DNA of 64,000 nt from NCBI RefSeq assembly GCF_018691265.1, contig NW_024881316.1:25521819-25585818 (forward strand), read 5' to 3'. The notes beneath the pieces were generated by a model, which worked only from the letters and a program-made list of their open reading frames with translations, was not told where the DNA came from and did not search any database. Below, in pieces: positions 33,901-47,100 of the stretch; the stretch's first letter is position 1, and the number at the start of each line of letters is the position of its first letter. The position numbers and the translations under genes are program-made. The DNA comes from Tyto alba. Taxonomy: Eukaryota > Chordata > Aves > Strigiformes > Tytonidae.

Positions 33901-36900
33901 CAAGGACACAGCTGAAGGAGGGCAACCCTGCCAGGCTGGGCCTTCAGCAAGGCCAGTGCTCTTGGTGCCTCAGTGTGGGGCATGTCAGCTAATTAGAAAC
34001 AATCAGATTAACACCCAAACTGTTTCTTTAAGGCTTGGCACATGTACAACATGGACTATCAGTATATCCTAACAAAGGTTTTGTAAAGTATTATGAATTA
34101 TAATGACCCTCATGGGGGCAATACTGCTGGAGTTACCAATACCTGGGTTGTGATCATTCCTCTTCCTGTTCGAGAGATGTGGGGGAGAGCCTGTGCTGTT
34201 GGGAGTATAAATTAGAGGAGGCAGTTCTTGAGGAAGCTTCTGTGAAAAGCTTGGTCCATCTGCCAGGCAGACCCTTAGAGACTGTATCTTGGAGAGACTT
34301 CACATTTCTCTATGCGTCGGCTACTGGGCTGATGGTGGCCTCCCTTTCCCCTCTGATTGTTTTGCAAAGGGCTGACGAGGGGAGTCATGGAAGACGATGG
34401 ACTCAGAGCTGGGACCATCAATGCATGCCTTATCAGGCTCTTTAAACATGGCAGTGGTGTATTACTAGTTAGTTTTGTCTGCTGCCAAAAGGTACACAGA
34501 TTTCCTATCCTTACCCTGTTTGGAGCAATGAGCCATATTTGCTGAATGCCTGGTTCTGATGTTACCTATGAAAAAGTACTGTAGTTACACATTTTTGTCA
34601 AAGTACAGCTGAAATGTTTAACAACAGAATACTATTTCCACATGAAATAACTGTAATGCATCTGTACTGCTTTTATAAGGAGCACACACACACCTAGATG
34701 ACTAAACCATGTTTCCTTTGTCATTTTCCAATGTCAACTTATTTCCTTTTCTGCATTCTAGTTTAATTTAACACTGCAAAACTGTGATATCTCTTCTACA
34801 AATGGCATACATAAAAGATTAATTGTCTGGGCTTATTTCTAAGGGCCTTTTTCACCCCTCCTAACTTATTGTCTTCTTGGCAGTTATAAATACATTGCAG
34901 AAGATGGCAGACATGCAAATCTATCAGTATATCCTTCAGATATTATGAATACTTATGCTGGAGCCAGGCATCATGGCATTGCACTCTGCAGTGAAAACTG
35001 AGCTTCAAAGGCAGTTAGGGAGCTGACTCCATTGATTTCAAGTACTGAAATATCTTAGAGACACTGAGTTTTAGGAAACTAATGTGCATTGACTTTCAAT
35101 TAGGATCTTCAGAGTTAAATCTTGCAAAATGCTGAGTATTCCTAAAATTCAGTGAGTAGTCACAGCTCTCCCTAAAAACAATTGGGTTTGAGGCTGCCCA
35201 ACACCTTAGAAAACTGGTCAGCACTTTGCTGGGTCAAGTTTTTAAAAATGTTTCTGTGAGGTTGCTATAATCAGTTTGAAAATTCATGGCCACTTTTGTA
35301 AATGCTTGTAGATCCTGAGTGTGCAGCTTCGGTATGGGATATTAAAAGTGGTTCAGTAACAGGAAAATTTTATAATAGACAACCAGACATAATTACTTTT
35401 TGATGAGGCTTAGAGAAAGCTTTGTTTTTCTCTGACCATCTATTCACATTTAAAAGTGATCATTCTGTCTCTCTTAAAGAACTGCAGCCTTCTGCTATAT
35501 AAATAATGCTTTGAGTGTTACAGAGTATTGACTCCACATACCATAATACAGCATTATGTCAATCCCGCTGCCAACTGCAGTGTTTGTCCACATTTTTTGT
35601 ATGATAAAGACCTTTATGAAATCTTTTCTATCTGGATGTGAAAAAAAAACCTGTGATTCAAATGACAAAGTTATTTCATCCTACAAGGAACATTTTCTCT
35701 TTTGTCAGGCAAATGATCTCATTTAAAAACAAAAAGAACCAAGTCAGTGAGTTTTGAAGAGCCTGACTTTTAGCCTGCTCCCTGAAGTGGACCCCAGAGC
35801 TGTGCATTAGGCATGAAGGCAGGGCAGGGGTTAGGCATCACAGGACAGGATTCTAGCAAAGGGTGTGCTCAGTAGGCTAATGCTTCCAGCTCCTCTGGAA
35901 GAAGTATGAGAAACAAGACGGGTTTAAGTGTCTGAAGCCCATTCTCTTCTGGGGACCATTTTTTTCTTCAGGATTTTGAGAAAGAAAAGAAACCTGCACT
36001 GCATATAGATAGATAGTCTATTCCTAAACTACATTTAAGGACACCCTGAGAATACTTTATTAATGAATATAAGCAAAGGAATGCTTCATTGTCATCCATG
36101 AGCTTTGTACCAGGCTGCGCAGAAGGCTGAATGACATGTTAAAGATCATGGACAGAAAAATAATTTGGAAACTTTTAATTAAAAAGTGAAGTGCATTGAC
36201 AATTTCTTTAGGATTTTGCAATTTTATGACTGTACATCATCCACACAATTTTCAGGACTGCAACTTTCAGCTAAATCTGTTTTAGACACTTCGGCTTTTC
36301 TCAAAACATGCCAACAGGCACCAGACTGTATTAAAGAGTCATGGCAGGGAATATTTAAGTTAAAATGTGTAAAGTTTGTTTAAACAATGACTAGTTTTAA
36401 AAGTAAAATTTTTATTATTAAATATTTTTAAAAATTAATGTTCAAATTATATAATTTACAAAAAATTGAAAATGTAGCTCATTATAGACTTCCAAGTTTC
36501 TATATCATTCTTGTTGATTATTTTTTATTGGTTATAAAACATTTACAGGTGCTTTTATCCCCAAATAATGCCTGAATGTAGATTTACACAGATGAAACAT
36601 GTGGAACTAGAATGGAAACTTCTCTTGTAATGCAAATATACAAATAAACCTAACTTTGTAGTGTTTTGTTTTGCTGGTTTTTAAACTTCCTAAAGGAATA
36701 GAAAATATATTTCCAGCTCCTGTTTCCAGTTTCAGCCTAGAGCTTTTATTTACTGTTGGCTTTCATAGTTCGGAAAAGTTCTTAACTACTGTTAATATAA
36801 TTAATACCAGTTCTACTTTCTGGTTTTCTATAACAGCAATTTTTAAATTGCCAGTGATAGTAATTTTTTTAAGTATTATTCCTTGAATTACTTTGCAAAT

Positions 36901-37309
36901 GTTCTTTAATTCCTTCTGAATTAATTCATGACAGATTTTTATATGGTAATCAGTTTGAATAAAATAAGCATTAAAGAAATCCTAAAAGACAGATGTACCT
37001 TTAGCCATGAATAACTGGAATAAGTTCAGATGATTTTTGGTGCTCTAAAGGTTATTCTAAATGTCATAGTTAAGGAAAGTTTGGTTTGGCAATGAGCAGT
37101 AATTGTATAATAATACAATAGTAATATTTATAGAGGAGTCAAGGATATTTCAGATGATCTTATTAATATCAATTTAAAATTGCATTACTTTGGGAGGTAC
37201 TGCCTTAATATTAGGTGCATTTTAATAACAGTGTAATTCAGCTTCTCTATCCCTACTGAGAATCAAACAAGCCCCTTTCTTCTGAATTAGTGTTAATAAG
37301 TCTTCAACA

Positions 37310-37545
37310 GATTCAGCTGCGGGATAATTAATGACTCACTTGTTCTTGCCAGAACAGTTCAAGTGGGCTTCATGCAGCATGCTGAGCCATTATCCTCTGG
37401 TGAGGTCATGCATCATGTCAGCCAGTTAACAGCAGCAGCTGCACAACAGATTTGGAAATTATATAATCAGAATAGCCCAAACTTTTAGACCTTGCTTGTG
37501 AAGGTTTCAGCCTCTGCAGAGGAATAATGGAAATACATGGCACAG
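37310..37545. promoter_or_regulatory. Candidate regulatory element
   Basis: High-complexity, repeat-free stretch with GGATAATTAATGACTCA (GATA-like, homeodomain-like and AP-1-like TGACTCA cores adjacent), TGAGCCATTATCC, and CAGCAGCAGCTGCAC containing an E-box CAGCTG. Such dense motif packing in a gene desert is typical of distal enhancers. This is inference from motifs alone. Confidence 0.2.
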
Positions 37546-37885
37546 TGTAGTTACAGTGATAAGCATACATGAAAATTGGCTCCTAAATTTTCTGAGTTCA
37601 GCTTCATTTTCTGCAAAGTACAGTAATTTATGATATAATCATGCTGCTTACTTTCTTGATTTATAATCATTTTATGAGAACTTACAAATATGTGGCACAT
37701 CACTGTGCCAATTCCTACCAAACAGGTGGAGCAGGTGGGAAAAACTCTTCTGCTATTGTAATGTTTGCTGTTATTTAGGTGTGGCTTTCCTGGACCAGGA
37801 GGGAACTGTAAGGGGAGACAGTAAAACTCCTCCCATTTAGTCCTTCTTTGTTATGGTATTCTTAGATAGAGAATGTCTGCATAGC

Positions 37886-37925
37886 CATCTAGTCCTCCAT
37901 ACATTCATCTAGTCCTCCTATACAC
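37886..37925 (+). repeat. 20-bp imperfect tandem duplication
   Basis: Two adjacent units sharing CATCTAGTCCTCC followed by a diverged ATACA-like end. A local duplication without recognised function. Confidence 0.8.
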
Positions 37926-38669
37926 AAAATAAAAAAATGGTCTCTGCTCAGGTAAACATGTAGGTCATGTTAACAAATGTACCTACAACTTCAAAGAGAG
38001 TTTTTTGTATGGGAAGTAGTGTTATGCCCGGGAGATTCATTTGACACCACCTGTATTTGTCTCCATCAATATGGATTCCTTCTTTATGCATTAAGCTCTT
38101 CCTGCAAGAAAATCTCTTACAGACTCCTGAAATATGTCCTCATTAGAGAGTTTGTACAAGTGCTGTTCCTCTTCCTCGCTGGGCTCCCATTCCCTTTTCT
38201 AAGAGCTATTTCTGTCTGTTGGGCTTTCCCTTCTCAGAAGCTACTCCTAAGTGCTACTTTTCTTCTAAGCCTCTTCATTGTCTCTCCTTGGACAACTACC
38301 CTTTCTGCATAGCCCTTGTATTTCTCTTCTCTCAGCTTTCTCTCAGATTTTAGCTGTTTGTGATCTCATACTTCAGACCTCATCTGGGAATTCTTTTAGG
38401 GAATAATGGGATAATTTCATACAATCCCATGCTTTCATTTCTTTATACATACCACACTAACAACAAGTGAGGCAGGAGTGGTTTTGTAAGGAGCAGGTAC
38501 GAACAAATTAACAGAAGTATTTTTAAATTTTAGATCTACCTCCTTCATAATCCTTTCTGGCAATATTTTATGTTTCTACATTTTTATGAAAAGGTTTCTT
38601 GTCTCTGTTTTTTCCCCTTCTCCTTAAGTTTCTTGAATGACAATGAGAAAAAAGGCAGACTCCATCTTT

Positions 38670-39775
38670 CATAGATTCATAGAATCATAGAATGGTTCGG
38701 GTTGGAAGGGACCTTAAAGATCATCTAGTTCCAACCCCCCTCCCATGGGCAGGGACACCTTCCACCAGACCAGGTTGTTCAAAGCCCCGTCCAACCTGGC
38801 CTTGAAACCTTCCAGGGAGGGGGCAGCCACAGCTTCTCTGGGAAACCTGTGCCAGTGCCTCACCACCTTCACAGTAAAGAATTTCTTCCTTATATCTAAT
38901 CTAAATCTACCTTCTTTCAGGTTAAAGCTGTTACCCCACGTCCTATCACTACACTCCCTGATAGAGAGTCCTTCCTCCCCATCTTTTCTGTAGGCCCTCT
39001 TTTAAGTACTGGAAGGCCACTATAAGGTCTCCCTGGAGCCTTCTCTTCTCCAGGCTGAACAATGCCAACTGTCTCAGCCTGTCCTCAGCAGGGATGTGCT
39101 TCAGACCTCTGATCATCTTTGTGGCCCTCCTCTGGACCCACTCAAGCAGGTCCATGTATTTCTTATGTTTGGGACACCAGAGCTGAACACAGGACTCCAG
39201 GTGGGGTCTCATGAGAAGGGAGTTGAGGGAGAGAATCACCTCCCTCAACCTGCTGGCCACACTTCTCTTGATACAGTCCAGGATACAGTTGGCTTTCTGG
39301 GCTGTGAGTACACATTGCTTGTTCATTGCCAGTTTTCTATCCACTAGTACCCCCAAGTCCTTCTCCACAGGTCTGCTCTCAATCCACTCATTGCCCAGAC
39401 TTTATTTGTGCTTGGGATTGCCCCGACCCATGTGCGGGAGCTTGCACTTGGCCTTGTTGAATTTCATGAGGTTTGCACAGGCCCACCTTTCAAACCTGTC
39501 CAGGTCCCTCCGGATGGCATCCCTTCCCTCCAGCGTGTCGATCGCACCATGCAGCTTGGAGTTGTTGGCAAAGTTGCTGAGGGTGCACTCAATCCCGCTG
39601 TCCATGACACCAACAGAGATGTTAACACTGCTCCCAGTACCGACCCCTGAGGAATGCCACTCGTCACTGGTCTCCACTTGGACACTGAGCTGTTGACAGC
39701 AACTCTTTGAGTGCAACCATCCAGTCAATTCCACCAAGTGGTTAATCCATCAAATCCATCTCTCTCCATATTTAA
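38670..39775 (-). mobile_element. CR1 LINE, 5'-truncated, RT to 3' end
   Basis: Antisense CR1 with an intact 3' terminus. Three copies of the CR1 end octamer (CATAGATT, CATAGAAT, CATAGAAT in plus orientation, 38,670-38,693) are followed by the 3' UTR signature GGTTGGAAGGGACC. On the minus strand, ORF2 blocks run from [17 protein letters not shown], through [15 protein letters not shown] and FNKAKCK, then EKDLGVLVDRKL, QKANCILDCIKRSVASR and RRATKMIRGL, to LFSLEKRRLQGDLI. The catalytic FADD block reads FANN (39,572-39,561), losing both metal-binding Asp residues. The segment after GSVLG is shifted and shortened, and at least two frameshifts split the frame. The 5' truncation near 39,775 is typical of CR1. 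It is a dead retrotransposon copy. Confidence 0.95.
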
Positions 39776-42671
39776 CAGTGGAAATCTATTTATGAACCAT
39801 CTGTGCCAAAGCATATAACATATCAAAAATATGACATCCCCAAAGACTTTTTTTCCAAAGCACTTTAGGCCAAAATCTGTGATGGATTCACTGATTTTCA
39901 CTATAACATGTTCTCTGACACATCTTGTGTGAGCTGAATGGAAGACTGTACTCGGTGTGATGAATTCTTCCTAAGCAGTTGTTGTCAAGAAGCAAGATCC
40001 ACACACGCAGGCTCCATTTACACCTGTTTAATGTAGTGACTGAAAATGTTTAAATAGTTTTTCAGATTACTCACTGTCTTAGCTACTGTGACAAATACAA
40101 AAAATGTGTGCATTTACTGATCTGCTCTGTAACAAAGCTCACAGAATAGTCTGCCAGCTGAAGAGCAATTTAACTGGAAGTCTGCTGCCAGCTACATCAA
40201 ATACATGTTCTTCTTTTAAACTGCTGAGATCAATAATGTACATCTGATGGCAGAATGGAATCCGTGTCCTGAGCTGAGCCTGTACCATTCATTTTATCTC
40301 ACTGAACCTCATCCCTGAATCATCAGCAGAGCTTGTCTTCCCTTGTTGGATTGCCAGTGGTGGTGGTTTTCTAGCATATGTGATGCAGTCAGTATCCACA
40401 GAGGATTAGGTTGACATACCAAACACAATTTATTTAAACCAAGATTTGAATGAAGGTCTTTGATGTAAAAAGTGTCTTGTATTAAAGTACTGATCTACAA
40501 ACCTTTCAATATAAACAATTTACAATCCAGCATGTGATCACAAACGGTTCATCTAGGTACAGAATATCTAAATAACCCTTTCTGAGAGGTACACTTGAGA
40601 CTATCGGTTGTCTCATGTATCACACTCTTACATTTACTCTGCACCTGGAGATACTGCCTATCTGTTGATTTATTTTATTTTGTTAATATCATTGTGATTA
40701 TGCTTCTGTGTAACAACACATGGTGAGGCAGAATAAATACATCCTTCATCCTTGTTACGAATCTTCTCTCTGTCTCTTCAAGTGTGCTATCAGTGTAAAA
40801 CAGACATTTCTTAACTACCTCTCTGCTCTTTTCCTCTATGGCCAGGCCATTTAGATTAGATAGAAGAAAGGAAGTTACTTAAATCATATGATATCATAAT
40901 GCTTTCAGTTATATGTTCAGTAGATGTAAAAGTGATTGAAAGCACAGAGGGATGGGCAATTCCTTGGATTTCTTTTACAGTCAGTGCAAAGAAACAACTG
41001 CTTCTGGTATGTCATTTGACTTAGATGTAGATATGAAAAATAATTAATAAGAATTATATCCTGAAGTGTTTACTTCTTCCCATTGACTATAAAGGGACAC
41101 TAATGGAACTACTTCAGACTTAAATAATACTAATTCTAATACTGATACAAATAAATATTTTTCAAAATGGAATTCTGTTGTCTAAACTTAGGTGTTGAGT
41201 GTCATCTCAAGGGTCCCAATTCCCCATCTCCAGTTGCTACTAAAGAAAGATATAGGTCTCTAGTAGGTTCTGTGTCATTCCTGATAACTCCATGTAGGTG
41301 GCTTAGGAATCCTGGAAGATCTCAGATAGCTCTAGATACCTGTGTTTAGGTACCTGGAATACTTCTCAGACATCTAAAATGAAGTTGATGAATTCTATCC
41401 ACAATGATCAAGATTATATTTAGAGGTTAAACCAGTTGCCTCAGAAAGACTTTTACCTTTGAAAGAAATGGTCAGTGGAATCTGGCTCTCAGATTTAACT
41501 AATGGACCACCATTACATAATTAATGCAACTGTTTATGAGCTGATTTTGTTTGCACACTGAAAAATATCAAGTGCAATACCATAGAAATTAGTTTAACCA
41601 CAGCAGTAGCGTCTGGCATGAAGTCAGACTCAGATCCCACAGAAAGTATTTGCAACTCCCATGATAAAATGCAAATTCCTTTATATGAGTTTACAGAAGT
41701 TTGCTACCTACTATTTGTTAGTACCGAGCAATGGTCCATGAAATTATATACATTTTAAGAAAACAAAGCCTCACTACTGTTACTATGGCTCTCATAAAAA
41801 AGACCTTAATTGATCAAGTATGTTTAAAGATGTACTTTGATTTCATTGCTGTCATTCCATATCGTTATTTACACTACATATCAAAGTTTTCAAATTAGGA
41901 AAAGCATTGTATGTTTCATTAATCCTAGACTGCTAAATTAAATATAGACAAGTGTGTTAGAGATTGTCTATGTATAATCTATAACATTTATGCAACAAAA
42001 TTTTGCTCTTCTAGAATGAAGTTACTGACAGACTTTTTGTGTACTTACAAGATTTGTGTTTTATATCCTTTTCTTAAAGTCTTCAGATGATTAATTAGCT
42101 TGAGATTGAGATTTTACCTTTTGAATAAGTACCATTTGTGTACAGGTATGTAAATTGGATATAGATTTTCCTTTGCGTTTTTCTGAACTGTCCTTTTGGA
42201 AAAATGGTGCGAAAGGTAACCTAGAAGTAAATAGAAAAGAAGAGAAATGAACCTAATCAAGAGAATACTTACAAAATTTTGGTAGTTCAAATAAAAGTAG
42301 CTATAAGTTAAATGCTGGCTTGAAGACCATTAAATTATTTGCATGAAAAACAGAAATGGAGATTACTCACAGCTTGTAAATAAGTCTTATATTTTTGCTT
42401 TGCTTGTGGACTTGAAACAAAAGCATGGTTGCAGCATTTTTTAGTCCTTTTTGACAATATTACCTTTAGTGTTAGACAGAAGGAAAGGTGCAGTGTCAGA
42501 GAGAGTTTTTATATTCATTTACCCATAGTTGATTACATTTTTGTCCCTATTTAATTTAGAAGATCTATCTGTACTATGCATTGTTCCTTGAAAGTCAGAA
42601 ATTTATGTTGTCACAATATATAAATCGGAATAGTTATATATATACGTGTGTGTATTTTTGAGAGACTCACA
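39776..42671. other. AT-rich unique stretch, no gene seen
   Basis: No open frame above 60 codons with any domain, and no recognised repeat. Ordinary AT-rich sequence between two antisense CR1 fragments. Confidence 0.55.
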
Positions 42672-42860
42672 TGCACCCAGAATCATATAGGTTGGAAGGG
42701 ACAGTGGAAATTTATTTAGTCCCATCAGGGCTTGAAAACCTCCAAAACGAGAGATAGCACAACTCCTCTGGACAACTTCCTCCACTGCTTGGCTGGCCTT
42801 GTAGCATCTCCTTCCTTACCAGCTAACTGAATGTCCCACCCGCAGCAGATGAATAGGTCC
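42672..42860 (-). mobile_element. CR1 LINE 3'-end fragment
   Basis: Plus-strand sequence AGAATCATATAGGTTGGAAG (42,680-42,699) is the antisense CR1 3' terminus. It is followed by a diverged match to the region usually reading CCTCCAA...ACAACCTCTCTGGGCAACCT...CACTGC, ending within the antisense of the ORF2 C-terminus. It is short and older than the copy at 38.67 kb. The end nearer 42,860 is uncertain. Confidence 0.8.
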
Positions 42861-45800
42861 TAACCAGCAGGCACTCATGCACTGCCTACTTTTTATGAAG
42901 TGTGTGTGTACCATTCAGTTTAAGAAACAAGGCCAGCAAATTTATTTATGTTATCTTTAAATGTTTCAGTAAAATTTATATTTATATTATTGAAAGTTTC
43001 AAGATTTGTTTATGCTGACCTAACAGAGCAAGGGAAAGTCAAAGGAATGCATTTGGTATCTTTAGCGGTGTAAAAGCTTTTCTTTACACAGTCTTCAAAT
43101 AGAAATCAAGAAGCAAGTGTCCCTGACCTTTCTGATATATGGTCTTTATTTCTCACACCTGGATGTACAATGGTTACTCCACCTGTTCCTTATGAATTCT
43201 GTCTCACCATTCCAGGTTGTCCATACATTTTACCAGGTTGTGGCTGCCAGTGTAAGCTAATAAGCTCATTTTTAAAGTTGATTTTTGATAATATAAGAAG
43301 ACATAGCTCAGAACTTACGGGAGATTTGATTATGGTAACTTCTTAGCAATTGATCCTGGCGACTTAAATTATTCCTCTAACCTACTTCCTCAATATGTTC
43401 TTCTTTTTCCACATAGTTCTCTTTGTGTTAACATACAAAACATTACTCCTCAAGAATACATTTAGGGTGGGTTTCATCTGAACAAATGTAGATATCTGAA
43501 GTACTTTGTGATTTAATCACCTGAAGCTCCTTTTATAGTCATTGCAGAGAAATAGGCTTCCCCAGAGTGTTATGTATGTTATTCTACAGTACATACTGGA
43601 AATGGATCAGGTGAATGACTCCTTGAATGAGCCTGTTGCTCTACATTGATTATATGGGAAATGCAGAGTGAGAAGCTCAGATGTAAATATCCCCGCTGTA
43701 GCTATTTAAACTTGTAGGAAATAAATTCTACCCTAAAAATCAGCTTCCCAGCTTCTTATTAGAGTTTGTTTTCACAAAAGACATTTTTAATGCAATTTAA
43801 ATTTTGTGTAAATTTGATTTGTGCTCTTCCATGTAGTAAACCAAAATTTTCACATTTGGATATTTCCTTTTCTAACTCTGAAGTATCCTTTTTTAAGATT
43901 ATTGCTCTGAGTCAGGTTGAAGAACCTACTTGCAGAATGTGCATTGCTCATGCTTCATACGGTATCAATACCTGCATATATTAGTCCTGTTTCTTCAAGC
44001 AAGGATTTAGAACAGAATTGTATAAATATTTTCAGACCAAATTTTCCAGTGTGTTTTCAGAATAAGTAATACTAATGATAATAATAGCAACAACAATGAT
44101 AATAATATTAATTGATTATAATGATTATTATTAATAATATAAGTGAGATGAACATTAGTGCTGTAAAACAAACATTGACTAGACTAACACTTCATTTTTT
44201 TATTTTATTCTGTAGTTAAAGATATGATTCTGGAATCTATTCTCACTTATATGTGCTGAAAAGAACAGAATAAATTTTGGTTAGGTCACCTTCAAGATCT
44301 TCTGACAAGATATATATACTTTTGACAGCTCATGAAATCCTACACTTCCATTTCTAATAGTAACCATATCTGTAGGAACATGCAAGTAATTTATTTCAAG
44401 AGACAACTGATTCCGTTTGAGTTCTGATGCTTGTTGCTCTGGATGTTAAAGTGCAGACATTTTTTGACCTAGATAAAATTGTTTTCATTATGTTTCTTCA
44501 CTTGAACTGGAGAACACATTCCCTCTAAATTCTGTCTTTGTGTGCTCTGCAATGTATGACTTCTAAAAGCAAGTTTCACTCTTTGGGATCAGTCTTTTGT
44601 GTAGCCATGAGCTTTGTTTTATATATATTTATATAACTTATATTTATTTCTAGGTTCTTTTAGAGAAGACACACATTTGCTTGATGACTTAATTTAACTT
44701 CAATCCACACTCAAAATTTGGTTTATATACCTACTTTTTTTGACGTGTTGATGTTAAAGATTTTGGGGGTAATTTATAACAAAACAAAGAAAATGAACTG
44801 GCTGATGATTTATTTAATTTTGTAGTAACCCATGTTGCGTTACTATAAATTTGCACATGGCTGTTCTTGCTGCAAGATATAGTCCCTGCTAAGTTTTAAA
44901 TGCATTGTGTGTTTTGTTCTGACTGTTAGCTCCTCATACCTGTAGTTCTTTAGCACTGGCTGTTCATCTGAGCATGTGTGGAACTGAAATGTTCTGAGCA
45001 GATCAGCACATACCTTAGGACTAAGTGTGATTAGGATCCAGAAGCGGGTTGAACAGATTGAAAAGTCCTCAAACAACCCAGTTTTGTAGGCATTTGCAAC
45101 ACTTTTATACCAGGCACTATCAGTGTATGGGTAGGAGTGCCTACCTCATGTGATAGCTTCGTTATTAGAGTGTCATCACACTAACGTGACCCTTAAGTTT
45201 CTATTGATTTGAAGACGGAACTAACTCCACAAGAAGTGTTTTTCATTGGATTTTCATCATTGGATGTTTATGATTGGATTTTTTCCAGTTGTTACTGGGA
45301 AAAAAAAAAAAAAACAAACCAACCCACAAGACAGCAAAAAGCCCAAAGTAAAACCCACAAAAAACTGCTAAGTGAAGGGAAAAGACCCCATCTTCTAGTT
45401 CATTCCCTAGGGTACAGAGTCTCTTTCTCCCTCCTACCATTATCTACAGTAGTACTGCTCACAGTCGTTTTGCCTTAGCTTCTTTTTGATGGGACTGCCC
45501 TCACAGATGAAAGAAGCCTATACATGCAACAAGTAATTCTGGTAAGACAGTAGGACAGCCAGATAAAGAAGATGCTGACTTTAGGGTTCCCTACCCCAAA
45601 TGAGCACCCCATCCTTTGGACAGTTATATTATATGAAATGTGGAGACACTAAGTGTCCCGGGGAGGGGAGGGAAGGGGAGGAGGGTGGTCTGTATGGGAG
45701 ACCCAGTGTGTCATTCACTAACTCTGGGCTCTGTTCTCAGGGCAAATGTGTGAAATTTAACTGGCTGCCATGGAAATCCCTTGCTGGATCTGAATATAAA

Positions 45801-45987
45801 AACCTTCAAGGACCTCACAGCTCTCTGCCTCCTAGTAGGATTCAGCAAGAATGGTACATCCTTCAGTAGCTTGCTGATGAGATGTTTTGGTGTTTGTAGC
45901 TGGTATTTGTTAATCTTCCTACAAGTCTTTTACAATCAAGTGCTTTGCGACCCTTTTAAAATGTCCATGTTAAATAAAATAAAAAAA
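42861..45987. other. AT-rich unique stretch, no gene seen
   Basis: No supported gene. It includes AT-rich low complexity at 44,065-44,145 and an A15 run at 45,300-45,314. A purine-rich patch lies near 45,660-45,690. A CTCTGTTCTCAG acceptor-like sequence ends near 45,741, with no recognisable exon after it. Confidence 0.5.
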
Positions 45988-46016
45988 ACAGTATTTTGCA
46001 GGGTGCAAAATACTGT
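45988..46016. repeat. Perfect palindrome, 13-bp arms
   Basis: Arms ACAGTATTTTGCA (45,988-46,000) and TGCAAAATACTGT (46,004-46,016) are exact reverse complements around a GGG spacer. It is preceded by an A-rich run. Perfect short-spacer palindromes of this length are rare by chance and can extrude as cruciforms. No larger element with these ends is evident. Confidence 0.95.
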
Positions 46017-46496
46017 ATTATACACAGGTGAGAATCTTGCAGTCAACAGGAGTTCTGGATTCCTCTTACTGCTTTTGTCCACATGATGCATTCTTCAATC
46101 ACACATACTACCTGCAAGAGTGAAAGGACTGCTCAATTTTCCATGTGCATTTAGTCTTCATTGTTTTCTGACCCTGACTACAAGCATAAAGAACTAATGA
46201 GTACAACAAATTTGCACTGTTGACTTTGGGATGTTGTCTCATGACTTAGGAATTTGTTTGTGTCAGCATAGCTCACGTACCTATGGGTACTGAGCAGTAA
46301 TAAGCTTTACCTACTGCCATCTTAGGCTAACTTTTCTGATGTTATATGCTGTCTGTGTCTTCCTTGATCTGTTTTCCATTCCGTATCTATTAATGGAACA
46401 GATCCTTTCCATGATAATAAGGAAAGCAAAAACCACCATTTTTGCTCATTTTCAGATCATTGTGGTGACACTGTTTATACTTTCCTGGAGGTCCTA

Positions 46497-46524
46497 TTTA
46501 TTTATTTATTTATTTGTTTATTTA
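46497..46524. repeat. (TTTA)n tetranucleotide run
   Basis: About six or seven TTTA units with one GTTT variant. An ordinary microsatellite. Confidence 0.9.
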
Positions 46525-46739
46525 CTTCTTTCTCATGACATATGTATCTCTACTTTAAACCAGACCTTCCAGTCAATGTCGTATTTATACTCTGTGCTGC
46601 TGACACATATTTTGCTGCCAGTTTGGCAATGGTTTGTAGCCTTAGTAAGACTGTGTTAAAATCTTTGAGACCATTATTAGATTGTTGACCAAATTCTTCC
46701 CTCTTCTTTTTCATTTTTATTCTGCTTGATGTGGAATGG

Positions 46740-47100
46740 TTCCATCCCAGGGGTCTCCATAACAACCATTATATTTTCCTCTTTTTCTACGCTGTCTCCT
46801 ACTTCAATTTTTCACCATCACAGTATAATGTTCTTTTGCTTTACTGATGACTCCCAGCTCCCTCTCTCTCTTTCCTGATGCTTCAGCTGCAGCCTATGTT
46901 TTGTCGCAGTGTTTGGCAGAAGTTCAGAACCGAACACCTTACTTTTAATGGGAATTTGAACAAGATGGAAGTAAAATTAATTATCTCATGGCATGAGCTT
47001 ACAACACCCCCTTCTGTAATTTAATAGTCCAGTGTTCTTTGTGCACTTAAAGATCTCAATATTATTTTCGGATCAATGTCTTTATTTTAAAGATTAAGCA
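46740..47100 (+). mobile_element. Very old L2-like LINE fragment (RT)
   Basis: Three ordered L2-type reverse transcriptase blocks can be traced on the plus strand. FSSFSTLSPTSIFHHHS leads to FTDDSQLPLS (FTDD at 46,840-46,851), matching the L2 YADDTQLYLS block. LNKMEVKLII follows at 46,956-46,985, matching L2 LNxxKTEVLLI. LKDLNIIFGS at 47,046-47,075 matches the RNLGVIFDS block. The spacings of about 39 and 30 residues agree with the family. DDSQL rather than DDTKL favours L2 over CR1. A frameshift lies between the first and second blocks, and stops are frequent. Flanking sequence to about 46,330 and 47,330 may be further decayed parts. Confidence 0.6.

Larger units (their letters stand above)
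30991..38669. other. Long mostly AT-rich stretch, no gene seen
   Basis: About 7.7 kb without a supported gene. A GC-richer patch at 33,870-34,540 contains a TATAAAT box at about 34,206-34,212, but no matched LTR termini or poly(A) signal. GATA units lie near 36,006-36,018 and very AT-rich sequence at 36,395-36,480. A 20-bp imperfect direct duplication lies at 37,886-37,925. The T-rich frame at 37,977-38,312 resembles no known domain. Confidence 0.5.

Noticed and set aside
33870..34540. GC-richer patch with TATAAAT as a possible LTR or promoter
   Set aside because: No matched termini, target duplication or poly(A) signal could be found, and CpG density is low.
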